Made by a program: the position numbers and the translations under genes
The notes under the pieces: model-generated
Seen by the model: the letters and a program-made list of their open reading frames with translations, nothing else
The model's database searches: none
Told to the model about the DNA's origin: nothing
Source of the DNA: Gemmatimonadota bacterium
Lineage (GTDB): Bacteria > Gemmatimonadota > Gemmatimonadetes > Longimicrobiales > Gaopeijiaceae
Assembly: GCA_028875075.1 (NCBI GenBank)
Contig: JAPPGF010000017.1
Span: 1 to 64,000, forward strand
Length of the DNA stretch: 64,000 nt
Reading direction: 5' to 3'
Shown here: in pieces, positions 42,160 through 51,095 of the stretch
How the letters are laid out: each line of letters begins with the position of its first letter
Position numbering within the stretch: position 1 is the stretch's first letter

Positions 42160-42714
42160 ATGAAGCACGTCATCCTCATGGTCCTCGGCTGTGCCGTGCT
42201 CGCCCCTTCGATCGCCAGCGCTCAGTCGGACTCGGAGATCATCGCTCGCGTGCTGCTGCCGCTTCGGGCACGAACCGCCGAGGGGGCTGCCGTCGTCAAA
42301 TGGAACGCCGACTTCACCTGGACGACGATCAAGGAAGGAACGAACCCGTGGGTCTGCTACGACCGCTCCGGCGACCCGAACGAGGCGCCATTCGCGGTCC
42401 AGTGCACCAGTAGCGCGAACTTGCCCAGGGTCGCCCAGAATCGGCGCTTCGACGCCCAGGGCGAGACGGCGGCGGAGCGGGTTGCTCTCGTCGCCCAGGC
42501 CCAGGCGGACGGCACCAGGATCGACGCCGAGTACGGCTCGCTGTTCGTCAGCATGAGCGGCCAGGATCAGGAGAGCGCCACCATCCACACGACCATCTCC
42601 GTGCCCTACGCCACCGGCGAGTCCACCGGGCTGCCCGAGAGCGGGAGTCAGGGCGGCGCATGGGTCATGGCGGCGGGCACGAGCGAGGCCCACATCATGG
42701 TGCCGGGCCGGTGA
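42160..42714 (+). CDS. secreted hypothetical protein (184 aa)
   Basis: A signal peptide (MKHVILMVLGCAVLAPSIAS, cleavage after ASA) is followed by a periplasmic or exported domain. The mature part has beta-type segments (AAVVKWNADFTWTTIKEG, NPWVCYDRSGDP) and a C-terminal SATIHTTISVPYATGE. Two Cys (WVCYD and VQCTSS) may form a disulfide. GGAGG precedes the ATG. It is divergent from the precursor gene but separated by 285 bases; I see no clear link to the RiPP. Family unknown. Confidence 0.65.
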   Translation: MKHVILMVLGCAVLAPSIASAQSDSEIIARVLLPLRARTAEGAAVVKWNADFTWTTIKEGTNPWVCYDRSGDPNEAPFAVQCTSSANLPRVAQNRRFDAQGETAAERVALVAQAQADGTRIDAEYGSLFVSMSGQDQESATIHTTISVPYATGESTGLPESGSQGGAWVMAAGTSEAHIMVPGR

Positions 42715-42943
42715 GCGCAGTCCGGGGGCGATGTGGGCCTCACTCCTGCACGGAGACCCCTTCGCCTTCGACCACGGGAGCGTCTGCCCGGCCTTGATGC
42801 CTCCGCGCGGGCTCGCTGTTAGCTTCGCATGCAGGTGCCCTGAGGGGCGGGGCCCGGGGGCAGCGGGCCTTCGCCGATCCGGCCGCCCGGCCCGGCCGCC
42901 GACGGACGCGGCCGACGCTCAACCCACGTCACGGTGCGCTCAC

Positions 42944-43738
42944 ATGTCCAAGACTCGCCGCCGATTCCCCGTGCCACGGCGCGGCGCGGCCACGCTGTTC
43001 GCGCTCGCCCTCGCCTGCCCTGCCGTCGCGGCGCCCGCGGCCGCGCAAGTGGACGCGAGGGCCGTCATCGACCGCGTCGACCGGATGCTCAGGGGCGAGT
43101 CCAGCCGCGGCGTGGCGACGATGGAGGTGATGACCGAGAACTGGGAGCGGCGGATGACGATGGAGATCTGGTCGCTCGGCACGGACTATTCGCTGGTCCG
43201 CCTGCGCGCTCCGCAGCGCGAGGCCGGCACGGCAACCCTCAAGGCCGTGGAGGAGATCTGGAACTACCTCCCGAGGGTCGACCGGACGATCAAGGTCCCG
43301 GCCTCGATGATGGGCGGATCGTGGATGGGCTCGCACTTCACGAACGACGACCTGATCAAGGACAGCCGCCTCGTGGAGGACTACGACATCGAGCTCGCCT
43401 TCGACGGCGCCGAAGCGGGCGGCGTGGCCGTCTGGGACTTCCGCCTGACGCCGAAGCCCGAGGCCCCCGTCGTGTGGGGGCACATCGACTACCGCATCCG
43501 CCAGGCGGACGACATGCCGCTCTGGGCGAGGTTCTACGACGAGGGCGGCGACCTCGTCCGGACCATAGAGCACGGCGAGTACACCGAGTTCGGGGGGCGC
43601 CTCGTTCCCGGGGTCATGCAGATGTACCCGGCGGACAAGCCGGATGAGCGGACGACGATCCGCTACGACGAGCTCGAGTTCGACATCGACATCGATCCGT
43701 CCTTCTTCTCGCTCCGGACCCTGCAGCGCGGGAGGTAG
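42944..43738 (+). CDS. outer-membrane lipoprotein-sorting-like protein (264 aa)
   Basis: The signal peptide is TLFALALACPAVAAPAAAQ after a twin Arg-rich N-terminus. The mature domain resembles the LolA/LolB-like fold of uncharacterised sorting proteins: VIDRVDRMLRGESSRGVATM, EIWNYLPRVDRTIKVPASMM, SWMGSHFTNDDLIKDSRLVE, and DELEFDIDIDPSFFSLRTLQ. These proteins are typically encoded with MacB-like permeases, as here, and are thought to carry lipid or lipoprotein cargo across the periplasm. The permease gene begins six bases after its stop, so the four genes to 47081 form an operon. Confidence 0.85.
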   Translation: MSKTRRRFPVPRRGAATLFALALACPAVAAPAAAQVDARAVIDRVDRMLRGESSRGVATMEVMTENWERRMTMEIWSLGTDYSLVRLRAPQREAGTATLKAVEEIWNYLPRVDRTIKVPASMMGGSWMGSHFTNDDLIKDSRLVEDYDIELAFDGAEAGGVAVWDFRLTPKPEAPVVWGHIDYRIRQADDMPLWARFYDEGGDLVRTIEHGEYTEFGGRLVPGVMQMYPADKPDERTTIRYDELEFDIDIDPSFFSLRTLQRGR

Positions 43739-43744
43739 CGCCCG

Positions 43745-45001
43745 GTGACAGGACCGTGGTGGCGGATCGGGTGGCGCAACCTCGGCCGCAACCGCAGGCG
43801 CACGCTCGTCACCGCGCTCGGCCTCGCGGTCGGCTACTTCGCCGTCATGTTCATGGTCGGCTGGGCCGAGGGGATCTCGACCGAGCTCGTCCAGAACGCC
43901 ACCTCCCTCGTCAGCGGACAGATCGAGATCCACGACGCGGGCTACCGGCCCGAGCGCACGCTGTACGAGACGATCGGCGGCCGAGCCGGCGTCGACGTGG
44001 AGGAACTGCTCCGTGCCGTCGAGGCCGACCCCTCGGTCGTGGCCGCCGCCCCGCGCGCGTACGCGAGCGGGCTCGTGAGCTCGGGCGAGTCGACCTCGGC
44101 CGGCATGCTGCTGGGCGTCGATCCCGAGCGCGAGACGGCGCTCACCCGCTTCCTCGACCCGCTCTTCTCGGGCCGGCTCCCGCTCGCCGGCCAGAACGAG
44201 GCCGTCGTGGGCGAGGAGATGGCGCGCCAGCTCGCGGTGGGCCTGGGCGACGAGCTGGTCGTCGTCGCCTCGGGCGCCGACGGCTCGATGGCCAACGACC
44301 TGTACACCGTGACCGGCGTCTTCCGGACCGGCCTGCTCGAGTTCGACGCCAGCACCATGGTCATGCCGGTCGCCGACCTGCAGACGCTCGTCGTCCTGGG
44401 TCCCCGCCGCATCCACGAGATCGCGATCGGCGCGGCGGATCCGACCGAGGCGGACGCCGTGGCGGAGCGCCTCGCGGCCAGCCTAGGGGCCCCGGAGCGC
44501 GAGATGCTGGTCGCGCCCTGGACGGAGCTCAATCCCGTGCTCGCGCAGTACGTCGCGCTGGCGGATGCGATGTATTGGATCTTCATCGTCCTGATCTTCT
44601 CGGTCGCGAGCTTCGGGATCGCCAACACGATGTTGATGGCCACCTTCGAGCGGCGGCGCGAGTTCGCGGTCATGCTCGCGCTCGGCGCGTCGCCCCGCTC
44701 CGTCGTGGGCACGGTGCTCTCCGAGGCGGTCGCGATCGGCGTCATCGGGCTCGGCCTGGGCACCGCCGTCACCGCGCCCCTGCTCGTCTGGTTCGCGCTC
44801 GCCCCGCCCGACCTCAGCTGGCTCTACGGCAACGTCACCATCGAGGGCGTGCTGCTCACGCCGACGCTCCGCGTGGGCGCGAACGTGCCGGCATGGACCT
44901 GGGCGACGGTCGGGCTGATCCTGACGGCGCTGCTGTCCGCCGTCTATCCGGCGGTCCGCGCCGCGCGCGTGCCGCCGGCCGACACCCTGTCGGGGCTCTA
45001 G
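43745..45001 (+). CDS. FtsX/MacB-like ABC transporter permease (418 aa)
   Basis: The protein has an N-terminal membrane helix (TLVTALGLAVGYFAVMFMVG), a large periplasmic MacB-type domain of about 230 residues, and three C-terminal helices with SFGIANTMLMATFERRREFA and the closing SAVYPAVRAARVPPADTLSG. This is the LolC/E-MacB architecture, which moves substrates out of the inner membrane rather than through it. It starts with GTG 43745 and is followed after two bases by a second permease, so the exporter is probably a heterodimer. Confidence 0.9.
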   Translation: MTGPWWRIGWRNLGRNRRRTLVTALGLAVGYFAVMFMVGWAEGISTELVQNATSLVSGQIEIHDAGYRPERTLYETIGGRAGVDVEELLRAVEADPSVVAAAPRAYASGLVSSGESTSAGMLLGVDPERETALTRFLDPLFSGRLPLAGQNEAVVGEEMARQLAVGLGDELVVVASGADGSMANDLYTVTGVFRTGLLEFDASTMVMPVADLQTLVVLGPRRIHEIAIGAADPTEADAVAERLAASLGAPEREMLVAPWTELNPVLAQYVALADAMYWIFIVLIFSVASFGIANTMLMATFERRREFAVMLALGASPRSVVGTVLSEAVAIGVIGLGLGTAVTAPLLVWFALAPPDLSWLYGNVTIEGVLLTPTLRVGANVPAWTWATVGLILTALLSAVYPAVRAARVPPADTLSGL

Positions 45002-45003
45002 CC

Positions 45004-46281
45004 GTGATCTTCCCGATCCTCGTCCGGCTGGCGCTCAGGAACCTGCGCCGCTACCTGCGCCGCACGGTGCTGACCGCGTCGGCGATGATGGTCGGGGGCG
45101 CGTTCCTCGTCTGGTCGATGACGATCGACCGCGGGAGCCACGAGCAGTGGGTCGACTCGGGCGTGCGCCTGGGCAGCGGACACGTGACGGTCGAGCGGCC
45201 CGAATACCGCCTGCGCCGCCGGATCGAGGACCGCCTGACGGCCGACGTTAGCCGCGCCGCGGAACGGGCGCTGGCGTCTCCCGAGATCGCGCCCCACGTC
45301 GTGGCCACCTCGGCCAAGCTCGACGTCAACGGGCTGGCGAGCTCGGCGGCCGGGGCGCGTCCGGCGCAGATCGTGGGGGTCGACCCCGTCGCCGAAGCGG
45401 ATTTCGGCGCGCTCGACGACGAGGTGATCGAGGGGCGCTACCTGGAGCCCGGCGACCGCCTCGGGGCCTACGTCGGAGTCGACCTGGCCCGGAGCCTGGA
45501 GCTCGACATCGGCTCGCGCTTCGTCGTGCAGGCGCAGGACGCCCAGGGCGAGATCTCGGGGCAGCTGCTCCGGGTCGTCGGGATCTTCCGGAGCCGCGTG
45601 CCCGCCATCGACCAGGGGACGATCCACATCCTTCGGGAGACGGCCGGCGAGTGGCTCGGCTCGGGCGGCGACGTGACCAACGTAGCCATCCTGCTCGAGG
45701 GCAGCTCCGCCACGGCGGAGGTCGCGAGCCGCATGGAGCGCGCGCTCTCGGAGCCCGTCGCGCGGGGGGAGGCGCGCGTCCTGGGATGGCGCGAGGCCAA
45801 CCCCGTGCTCGCCGACGCCATCGCGATCGACGAGTTCGGCAACTACGTGATCCAGGGGTTCCTGTTCGTCATCATCGCGTTCGGGATCGTGAACACCGTG
45901 CTCATGTCGGTGCTCCACCGGCAGCGTGAGTTCGGCGTGCTGCGCGCGCAGGGGCTGACGCCCGGCCAGACGGGCACCCTCGTCCTGATCGAGGGCCTCA
46001 CGCTGTCGGCCGTCAGCGGACTCGTCGGCGTGGGGCTCGGCCTCCTCGGCACGTGGTACTTCTTCGGCGACGGGCTCGACGCGTCGGTGTTCATGCAGGG
46101 GATGGACGAGCTGACGGTATCGGGCGCCGCCATCGATCCGATCATCGTCCCGATCTTCGGCGTCAGGCTCATCGTGCAGATCGTCGTGTTCATCCTGGCC
46201 ATCGGCGCGCTCGCGTCCGTCTATCCGGCGCTCCGCGCGGCCCGGGTCGACGTGACCGAGGCGATGAAGTTCGACCGCTAG
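45004..46281 (+). CDS. second FtsX/MacB-like ABC transporter permease (425 aa)
   Basis: The layout matches the first permease: LALRNLRRYLRRTVLTASAM leads into helix 1, a periplasmic domain with a Lys/Asp-rich beta pattern follows, and the FtsX signature is GIVNTVLMSVLHRQREFGVL. The protein ends SVYPALRAARVDVTEAMKFD. A GTG start lies two bases after the preceding stop. Partner ATPase: 46380. Confidence 0.9.
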   Translation: MIFPILVRLALRNLRRYLRRTVLTASAMMVGGAFLVWSMTIDRGSHEQWVDSGVRLGSGHVTVERPEYRLRRRIEDRLTADVSRAAERALASPEIAPHVVATSAKLDVNGLASSAAGARPAQIVGVDPVAEADFGALDDEVIEGRYLEPGDRLGAYVGVDLARSLELDIGSRFVVQAQDAQGEISGQLLRVVGIFRSRVPAIDQGTIHILRETAGEWLGSGGDVTNVAILLEGSSATAEVASRMERALSEPVARGEARVLGWREANPVLADAIAIDEFGNYVIQGFLFVIIAFGIVNTVLMSVLHRQREFGVLRAQGLTPGQTGTLVLIEGLTLSAVSGLVGVGLGLLGTWYFFGDGLDASVFMQGMDELTVSGAAIDPIIVPIFGVRLIVQIVVFILAIGALASVYPALRAARVDVTEAMKFDR

Positions 46282-46379
46282 GCGACCGCGACGATGCTCG
46301 TCCGTTCACGGAAAGCGGGCCCCGGCAGCTGGCCGCGGGGCAAAGGCGGCAGGTCTTGTTCAACTTGGTGTGAGGCGCC

Positions 46380-47081
46380 ATGACAACGAGCGACACGCCA
46401 GCCGCCCGGACCGAGGGCGTCTGGAAGATCTTCCAGCAGGAAGCCGAGTCCGTGCAGGCGGTCCGGGGCGTAAGCCTGACGATCGAGCGCGGCGAGTTCA
46501 CCGCGCTCGCGGGCCCGTCGGGCTCGGGCAAGACGACGCTGCTCAATCTGATCGGCGGCCTGACCCGCCCCACGCGCGGCCAGGTCTGGGTGGCCGGGCA
46601 CGAGGTCAGCAGCATGTCGAGCCAGCAGGTGGCGCGACTCCGGCTGAGGGAGGTCGGCTTCGTCTTCCAAGCCTACAACCTGCTGCCCGTGCTGACGGCG
46701 CTCGAGAACGCGGAGTTCCCGATGCTGCTGCAGGGCGTGGACGTGGCGGAGCGTCACGCGCGGGTCCGCGAGCTCTTCCAGCGCACGGGGATGGAGGGGC
46801 TCGAGGACCGGCGCCCGGGCAAGCTGTCGGGCGGACAGCAGCAGCGGGTCGCCGTGCTGCGGGCGGTGGCCAGCCGGCCGGCCCTGGTGCTCGCGGACGA
46901 GCCGACGGCGAACCTCGACTCGGCGACCAGCGAAGCGCTCCTGGACGTGATGGCCGAGCTCAACCGCGACCTCGGAGTGACCTTCGTCTTCGCCACGCAC
47001 GACGGCCGCGTCATGGAGCGCTGCAGGCGGCTCGTCCGCATGGTGGACGGGGCCGTGGGCGAAGACGAGCGCCGGACCTAG
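46380..47081 (+). CDS. LolD/MacB-type ABC transporter ATP-binding protein (233 aa)
   Basis: This is a typical small ATPase: Walker A AGPSGSGKTTLLNLIGG, Q-loop in VGFVFQAYNLLPVLTALENA, signature KLSGGQQQRVAVLRAV, Walker B ALVLADEPTANLDS and the H-loop in FATHDGRVM. It powers the two permeases upstream, forming a LolCDE- or MacB-like machine. A 98-base gap separates it from the permeases; GAGG precedes the ATG. Substrate unknown, though the lipoprotein-sorting partner suggests lipid-type cargo. Confidence 0.92.
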   Translation: MTTSDTPAARTEGVWKIFQQEAESVQAVRGVSLTIERGEFTALAGPSGSGKTTLLNLIGGLTRPTRGQVWVAGHEVSSMSSQQVARLRLREVGFVFQAYNLLPVLTALENAEFPMLLQGVDVAERHARVRELFQRTGMEGLEDRRPGKLSGGQQQRVAVLRAVASRPALVLADEPTANLDSATSEALLDVMAELNRDLGVTFVFATHDGRVMERCRRLVRMVDGAVGEDERRT

Positions 47082-47153
47082 AGTGGCCGCGTCCGTGCCA
47101 CGCCCCGTAGCTTGAGGCCCCCGATCCTTCCCGTCACGAGGAGATGGTTTCCG

Positions 47154-48431
47154 ATGAGGTTTCGAGCACGGAGCTTGCGACTGAGCACGCCGGCGCTCGC
47201 GGCGGCGCTCACCCTGTCGTGCGGCGAGAGCACGGGCCCCTCCCCCTCCCCCTCCGGCTTCGAGCCGGGGCTGCTCGGGGCGGTCACTCTGGAGCAGGGC
47301 GAGCCGGTGCGGATCCGGTCGCTGCTCTCGATGAGCGGGGCACCGTCGCTGGGCGAGGCGGCCCGCCGAGCCGCCGAACTCGCGGTCGCGGACATCGGCA
47401 CGGTGCAGGGCCGCGACATCGACCTGGGCGACGCGCTCGACTCGATGTGTTCGCCCGAGGGAGGCGAGGCGGCGGCCCGGCAGGTCGTCGCCAACCCGCA
47501 GGTCGCGGGCGTCATCGGGACCAACTGTTCGGCCGCCGCGGTCGCGGCCTCGCCGGTGATCAGCGGGGCGGGCTACGTCATGGTCGCGCCGAGCACGACT
47601 TCTCCGCTCCTCACGTCCGACCTCGCCGGCAACGCGAATCCCGACAACCACCCGGGCTACTTCCGGGTCTCGAACAACGATCTCTACCAGGCCCGGGCCC
47701 TGTCCGACTTCGCGTTCAACCAGCTGGGGCTCCGGCGCGTCGCGACCGTGCACGACGGGGACCCGTACACGTCGGCCCTCGTGGAGGCCTTCGCCTCCGC
47801 GTTCGGGGCGCTGGGCGGGCAGATCCCGGCCGAGGCGTCGATCGAGAAGCGGCAGACGGACATGACACAGGTCCTGAGCGAGTTCGCGGCGGCCGGGCCC
47901 GACGGGATCTTCTTCCCCCTGTTCGCGACCGAAGGCTCGGCCTTCGCCCAGCAGGCCCGGACCTTCGACGGACTCGAAGGAGTGACACTCGTCTCCGGTT
48001 CGGCTCTCCTGGTCGCCGACGTTCTCTCCATGCCGCACTCGGAGGGGATGTACTTCGCGGGACCGGAGTCTGACTTCGGCTCGAACGTGAACGAGGCGAC
48101 GGGCCAGAGCGGCGAAGCCGTGCTAGCGGCGTACGAGGCCGCGTACGGGGGGGCGCCGCCGTCGCCCTACTGGGCGCACGCGTACGACGCGACGACCCTG
48201 CTTCTCACCGCCATCGGCTCGGTCGCGGTCGAGGAGGGCGAACGCCTGCACATCGACCGCGCCGAGCTGCGCGCCGAGCTCGGCCGGATGCGCTTGCAAG
48301 GCCTCATCGGGGAGATCTCCTGCGACGACTTCGGCGACTGCGGCACGCAGCGGATCAACATCGTCCACCACACGGACTCGCGGGTGAGCGACGTGGCGCA
48401 GCTGCCGGTCGTATACCGGTTCGCTCCCTGA
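47154..48431 (+). CDS. periplasmic binding lipoprotein, branched-chain amino acid type (425 aa)
   Basis: A lipoprotein signal peptide (LSTPALAAALTLSCGES, lipobox TLSC) anchors a type I periplasmic-binding fold: AAELAVADIGTVQGRDIDLG, ARQVVANPQVAGVIGTNCSA, and RVATVHDGDPYTSALVEAFA. This is the Leu/Ile/Val/amide-binding family. No LivHMGF permease or ATPase is adjacent, so it may serve a distant transporter or act as a sensor. GAGGAG is eight bases before the ATG. The last 41 codons and the downstream flank are duplicated at 55194-55526. Confidence 0.87.
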   Translation: MRFRARSLRLSTPALAAALTLSCGESTGPSPSPSGFEPGLLGAVTLEQGEPVRIRSLLSMSGAPSLGEAARRAAELAVADIGTVQGRDIDLGDALDSMCSPEGGEAAARQVVANPQVAGVIGTNCSAAAVAASPVISGAGYVMVAPSTTSPLLTSDLAGNANPDNHPGYFRVSNNDLYQARALSDFAFNQLGLRRVATVHDGDPYTSALVEAFASAFGALGGQIPAEASIEKRQTDMTQVLSEFAAAGPDGIFFPLFATEGSAFAQQARTFDGLEGVTLVSGSALLVADVLSMPHSEGMYFAGPESDFGSNVNEATGQSGEAVLAAYEAAYGGAPPSPYWAHAYDATTLLLTAIGSVAVEEGERLHIDRAELRAELGRMRLQGLIGEISCDDFGDCGTQRINIVHHTDSRVSDVAQLPVVYRFAP

Positions 48432-48642
48432 TCCTAAGTCCAACACGACAAGTGGCGAGCCGCGCTTTGCCCTGTTCGCTCATCCGGCTCATGGCGCGAC
48501 GCCCTCAACAGGAGTTAGCAAGTTCGAATACTGCAACTCCCTATTGAGCCTACGCGGTTCCGGTATTCCCATTCCCGCCACCCTCCCCCGCCTAGCGGAA
48601 GTTGCACGCCGTGTGGCTTCGCCCACCCAATTGCCGCCGAAG
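48308..48642 (+). repeat. 335-bp direct repeat, left copy
   Basis: This segment covers the last 41 codons of the binding lipoprotein and about 210 bases of 3' flank, ending at GCCGCCGAAG. A roughly 90 percent identical copy lies at 55194-55526 in the same orientation, offset about 6.886 kb. A 69-base part of it recurs at about 52238-52306. Confidence 0.9.
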
Positions 48643-48777
48643 AACGAGGGGACCCAGAAGAGGAGCCCTCCCTAAGGCCATCCAGGCTCAGCGGCGCCGC
48701 GTCCCGCATCGTCTCCGCCATCGCACCGTCTGGCACCATTGGGCTGCCTAAGCCAGCATTCCCCACTTACAGGTGGA

Positions 48778-49020
48778 CTATTTCCACGGGCTGTCGGGAG
48801 GGATGCACGGGCCACCGTAGGGTGGCTGCGGGTTCACTTGAGGAGGAGGATTGGTGACAAAACGCTTTACCAGCACGTTCGCGCCCCACGCGGTGGTGGT
48901 CGGACTCACGGCCACCGTCGTGGGACGAGGCCGATCAGGCAGCGGTGCGACAGGGCTGTCGCCGTCCCCGCAACCCGACGCCAATGCCAGAACCGCCAAC
49001 AAGGCGGGCATCTTCATCAT
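48778..49020 (-). CDS. small hypothetical lipoprotein (80 aa)
   Basis: The start at 49020 gives MMKMPALLAVLALASGCGDG, a lipoprotein signal with lipobox ASGC. The mature 63 residues are Pro/Thr/Val-rich and end VNPQPPYGGPCIPPDSPWK, with a single further Cys. The protein is short and low in charge; it may be a surface-exposed lipopeptide or the remains of a longer lipoprotein. It lies inside the repeat-bracketed region. Family unknown. Confidence 0.4.
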   Translation of the reverse strand: MMKMPALLAVLALASGCGDGDSPVAPLPDRPRPTTVAVSPTTTAWGANVLVKRFVTNPPPQVNPQPPYGGPCIPPDSPWK

Positions 49021-49475
49021 CGTTCGGCAACAGCTCATTCGGACTGCGCAAGGGGCCGTAGGGATCACCTGTCCGATTCTAGGGGCCGGACCGTCGCGCT
49101 ACTCGCAGAATGCACGAGGTCTCGACAGACCCTTCCTCGCCGGCGCTTGGCTCTCGAAACTATAAGTAAGGTTGGATGCGTGATGTGGCGAGCCGATCAG
49201 TGAGTGCATGCGGCTCCTCAATGACTGCTCGAGGAGGAGGCCTAGAGTCTTGCCGCTATAATCGTCCATGAAAGTCGCCGCGACGGGCTCACAGGCCGTT
49301 TTCGGGTGTTGGACGGGCACTTTCAGGAAGGGTACGGGCCATAGGATCGCCTCTGACGGACGATCGTCGGTCTCGGAGCGGGTAGGGCGTGCCGTTGGCT
49401 AGTGAGCTTGTCGGCGGCGACGCTCCGGATGGCAGGGTTGGTCGTCCGCGCCGTGGCCCGGCTCAATCCCACGAA
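49021..49475. other. 455-base stretch without a supported gene
   Basis: I find no clear gene. On the minus strand at about 49160-49300 the frame reads FMDDYSGKTLGLLLEQSLRS, and on the plus strand near 49430-49480 LVVRAVARLNPTNYAMR; both look protein-like but have no starts or familiar domains, so they are probably gene fragments. Confidence 0.3.
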
Positions 49476-49766
49476 CTACGCGATGAGAATGACGGCGACC
49501 AGGACCACGTCCAGCGCGGCCGTGACTCCAAAGGCGAGCGCCATCTGAAAGCGCGCCAGTCGCGTCTCGGGCGTGCCCAGGAACAACGCGCCCACATTCG
49601 CCAGGAAGAACAGTCCCCAGGTCCACGCGGTGGCCCCCCCGATCAACTCGGCGGCTAGAAGCGCGCGCAATTGTTCCGCTGTCGCCGTAGGCAGGATCAA
49701 AGCGGGCAGCCAGGCAAGCAGTGTGCGGAGGCGGCCGTGGACGATACGTCGTGCGTGCCCGGTCAT
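49476..49766 (-). CDS. small hypothetical membrane protein (96 aa)
   Basis: GGAGTG lies nine bases before the ATG at 49766. After an Arg-rich start (MTGHARRIVHGRLRTLLAWL) there are three hydrophobic segments, including GGATAWTWGLFFLANVGALF and VTAALDVVLVAVILIA. It probably spans the inner membrane three times. No family is recognised. It lies in the repeat-bracketed accessory region. Confidence 0.5.
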   Translation of the reverse strand: MTGHARRIVHGRLRTLLAWLPALILPTATAEQLRALLAAELIGGATAWTWGLFFLANVGALFLGTPETRLARFQMALAFGVTAALDVVLVAVILIA

Positions 49767-49998
49767 CGGCGGTAGTCACTCCAGGCCTTAGGTGGCGGAT
49801 GTGCCATGCTGGAGCGAGGTGACCGCGCCAGCACAGCCAAGTCGCTGTCCTGGTGAAGCACAGCCGCGCCGACTCGAATGGCCACTGGCTAGCCCGCCGA
49901 GTTCGGAGGCGCTTTGGCTCGGTTGAAGTTACGCCTTGACCGGCCCGATTCCGCCAGAGTTCAGCAGAACGCGACCTGTATCGGTGAGCGGCTAGGGG

Positions 49999-50199
49999 TT
50001 GACGGGGACGGTGCAGCCGGGTCCCGACCCCAGCGTCCGAGTGACGGTCCGGTCGACGGAATGCCCGTGGGAGGGCGTGTACGCGGGGGCTTGTGAGAGC
50101 GCGACCGCCACCCTGCGGGTTACGGGTCCGTTCGTCCTCTTAGACGAGCGATGCGAGGCTCTCGGGAGCACGACACTGAGCCTGGTCCTACAGAAGTAG
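49999..50199 (+). CDS. possible fragment of a secreted protein (66 aa)
   Basis: From a TTG right after a stop codon the frame reads TGTVQPGPDPSVRVTVRSTE, GVYAGACESATATLRVTGPF and ends CEALGSTTLSLVLQK. Alternating hydrophobics and three Cys suggest extracellular beta strands, but there is no signal peptide, so it is likely the end of a broken gene. The surrounding 49767-49998 and 50200-50232 are empty. Confidence 0.3.
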   Translation: MTGTVQPGPDPSVRVTVRSTECPWEGVYAGACESATATLRVTGPFVLLDERCEALGSTTLSLVLQK

Positions 50200-50232
50200 G
50201 AAACCGTTACGCCGGTTGCAGCGAGACCTAGA

Positions 50233-50420
50233 CTAGGCATTCCCGCCCCGGCTTTCTGCGATCCGCTCCCGCATCCACTTGTCCACTTCCGCCTCGATCC
50301 AGCCAACCGCGCGTGCACCTAGCGACACCGGCCGAGGGAAGCGCCCTTGGTCCAACCGCACTATAGATGGTGCTCCGCGACAACGGGACGCACACGGCGG
50401 GCGATTGCGGCGTGTAACGT
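50233..50420 (-). pseudogene. AlpA-type regulator with frameshift
   Basis: The minus strand encodes GRFPRPVSLGARAVGWIEAE then VDKWMRERIAESRGGNA, the wing and tail of AlpA. The preceding helix-turn-helix (PLSRSTIY) is in another frame, so a one-base indel at about 50365 separates it. It closely resembles the intact AlpA at 673-897 (TFPRPVRLGKRAIGWIESEI). The N-terminus is not recoverable. Confidence 0.6.
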
Positions 50421-50439
50421 GACGCGCTACAGTGGAATC

Positions 50440-50712
50440 ATGAGGATCAGGCACAAAGGCCTGCGGGCGCTGCACGAGCGGGACAATCCCGCCCGGGTGC
50501 CTGCGGGTCTCGTGCTACGGCTCAAGCGTATCCTGTTCCGGCTGCAGGAGGCGACGCATCCGCGAAGTGCCGATGCGCCGGGCTTCCGGCTACATCCCCT
50601 GAAGGGCGACCGCGCGGGCCAGTGGAGCGTCCGCGTCTCGGACAATTGGCGCGTAGTGTTCCGCTTCGAGGACGGTGAGGCCGTGGACGTGGACCTGATC
50701 GACTATCACTGA
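50440..50712 (+). CDS. higB: RelE/HigB-family toxin of a toxin-antitoxin pair (90 aa)
   Basis: The protein has the HigB/RelE-fold pattern of plasmid killer proteins: IRHKGLRALHERDNPARVPA, LVLRLKRILFRLQEATH, GFRLHPLKGDRAGQWSVRVS and NWRVVFRFEDGEAVDVDLID, where the RVSDNWRVVFRF strands and the terminal YH are typical. Members are ribosome-dependent mRNA endonucleases. Its partner antitoxin starts 20 bases downstream, the toxin-first order typical of higBA. Confidence 0.88.
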   Translation: MRIRHKGLRALHERDNPARVPAGLVLRLKRILFRLQEATHPRSADAPGFRLHPLKGDRAGQWSVRVSDNWRVVFRFEDGEAVDVDLIDYH

Positions 50713-50731
50713 CCGCACGGGAGCGTTGACC

Positions 50732-51046
50732 ATGAACGACATTGCAAGCGAGCAGGTCGGTCCCATGGCGAACCCGCCGCACTTGGGCGAACTGATCCGC
50801 GAGAGCATGGACGACGTGGGCTGGAACGTGACCGAAACGGCGGCGCGGCTCGGCTGCGAGCGCGGCACGCTGTCGCGTCTGCTGAACGGCAAGGCGGGAG
50901 TGTCGGTGAACATGGCGCTAGCGCTGCAGGACATCGGCTGGGGCACCGCCGAGCACTGGATGCGGATGCAGGCGAGCTACGAACTTGCACAGGCGCGACG
51001 TGACCGGATGGCGACGGAAGGGCGCACGAGGGCGCTGCACGCATGA
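50732..51046 (+). CDS. higA: HigA-family antitoxin, XRE helix-turn-helix (104 aa)
   Basis: The protein reads HLGELIRESMDDVGWNVTET, AARLGCERGTLSRLLNGKAG then VSVNMALALQDIGWGTAEHW, the HigA consensus (HPGEhLxExLxxxGxsxxxhA...LSRLLNGKxGhSxxMALRL). It should neutralise the toxin and repress the operon. GGAG lies about nine bases before the ATG at 50732; an in-frame TTG precedes it. The tail ends with an Arg-rich YELAQARRDRMATEG. Confidence 0.88.
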   Translation: MNDIASEQVGPMANPPHLGELIRESMDDVGWNVTETAARLGCERGTLSRLLNGKAGVSVNMALALQDIGWGTAEHWMRMQASYELAQARRDRMATEGRTRALHA

Positions 51047-51095
51047 TCAAGGCTCGCGCCGTCCGCACCGTCGACTCAAGCTGATACGCTTGTCT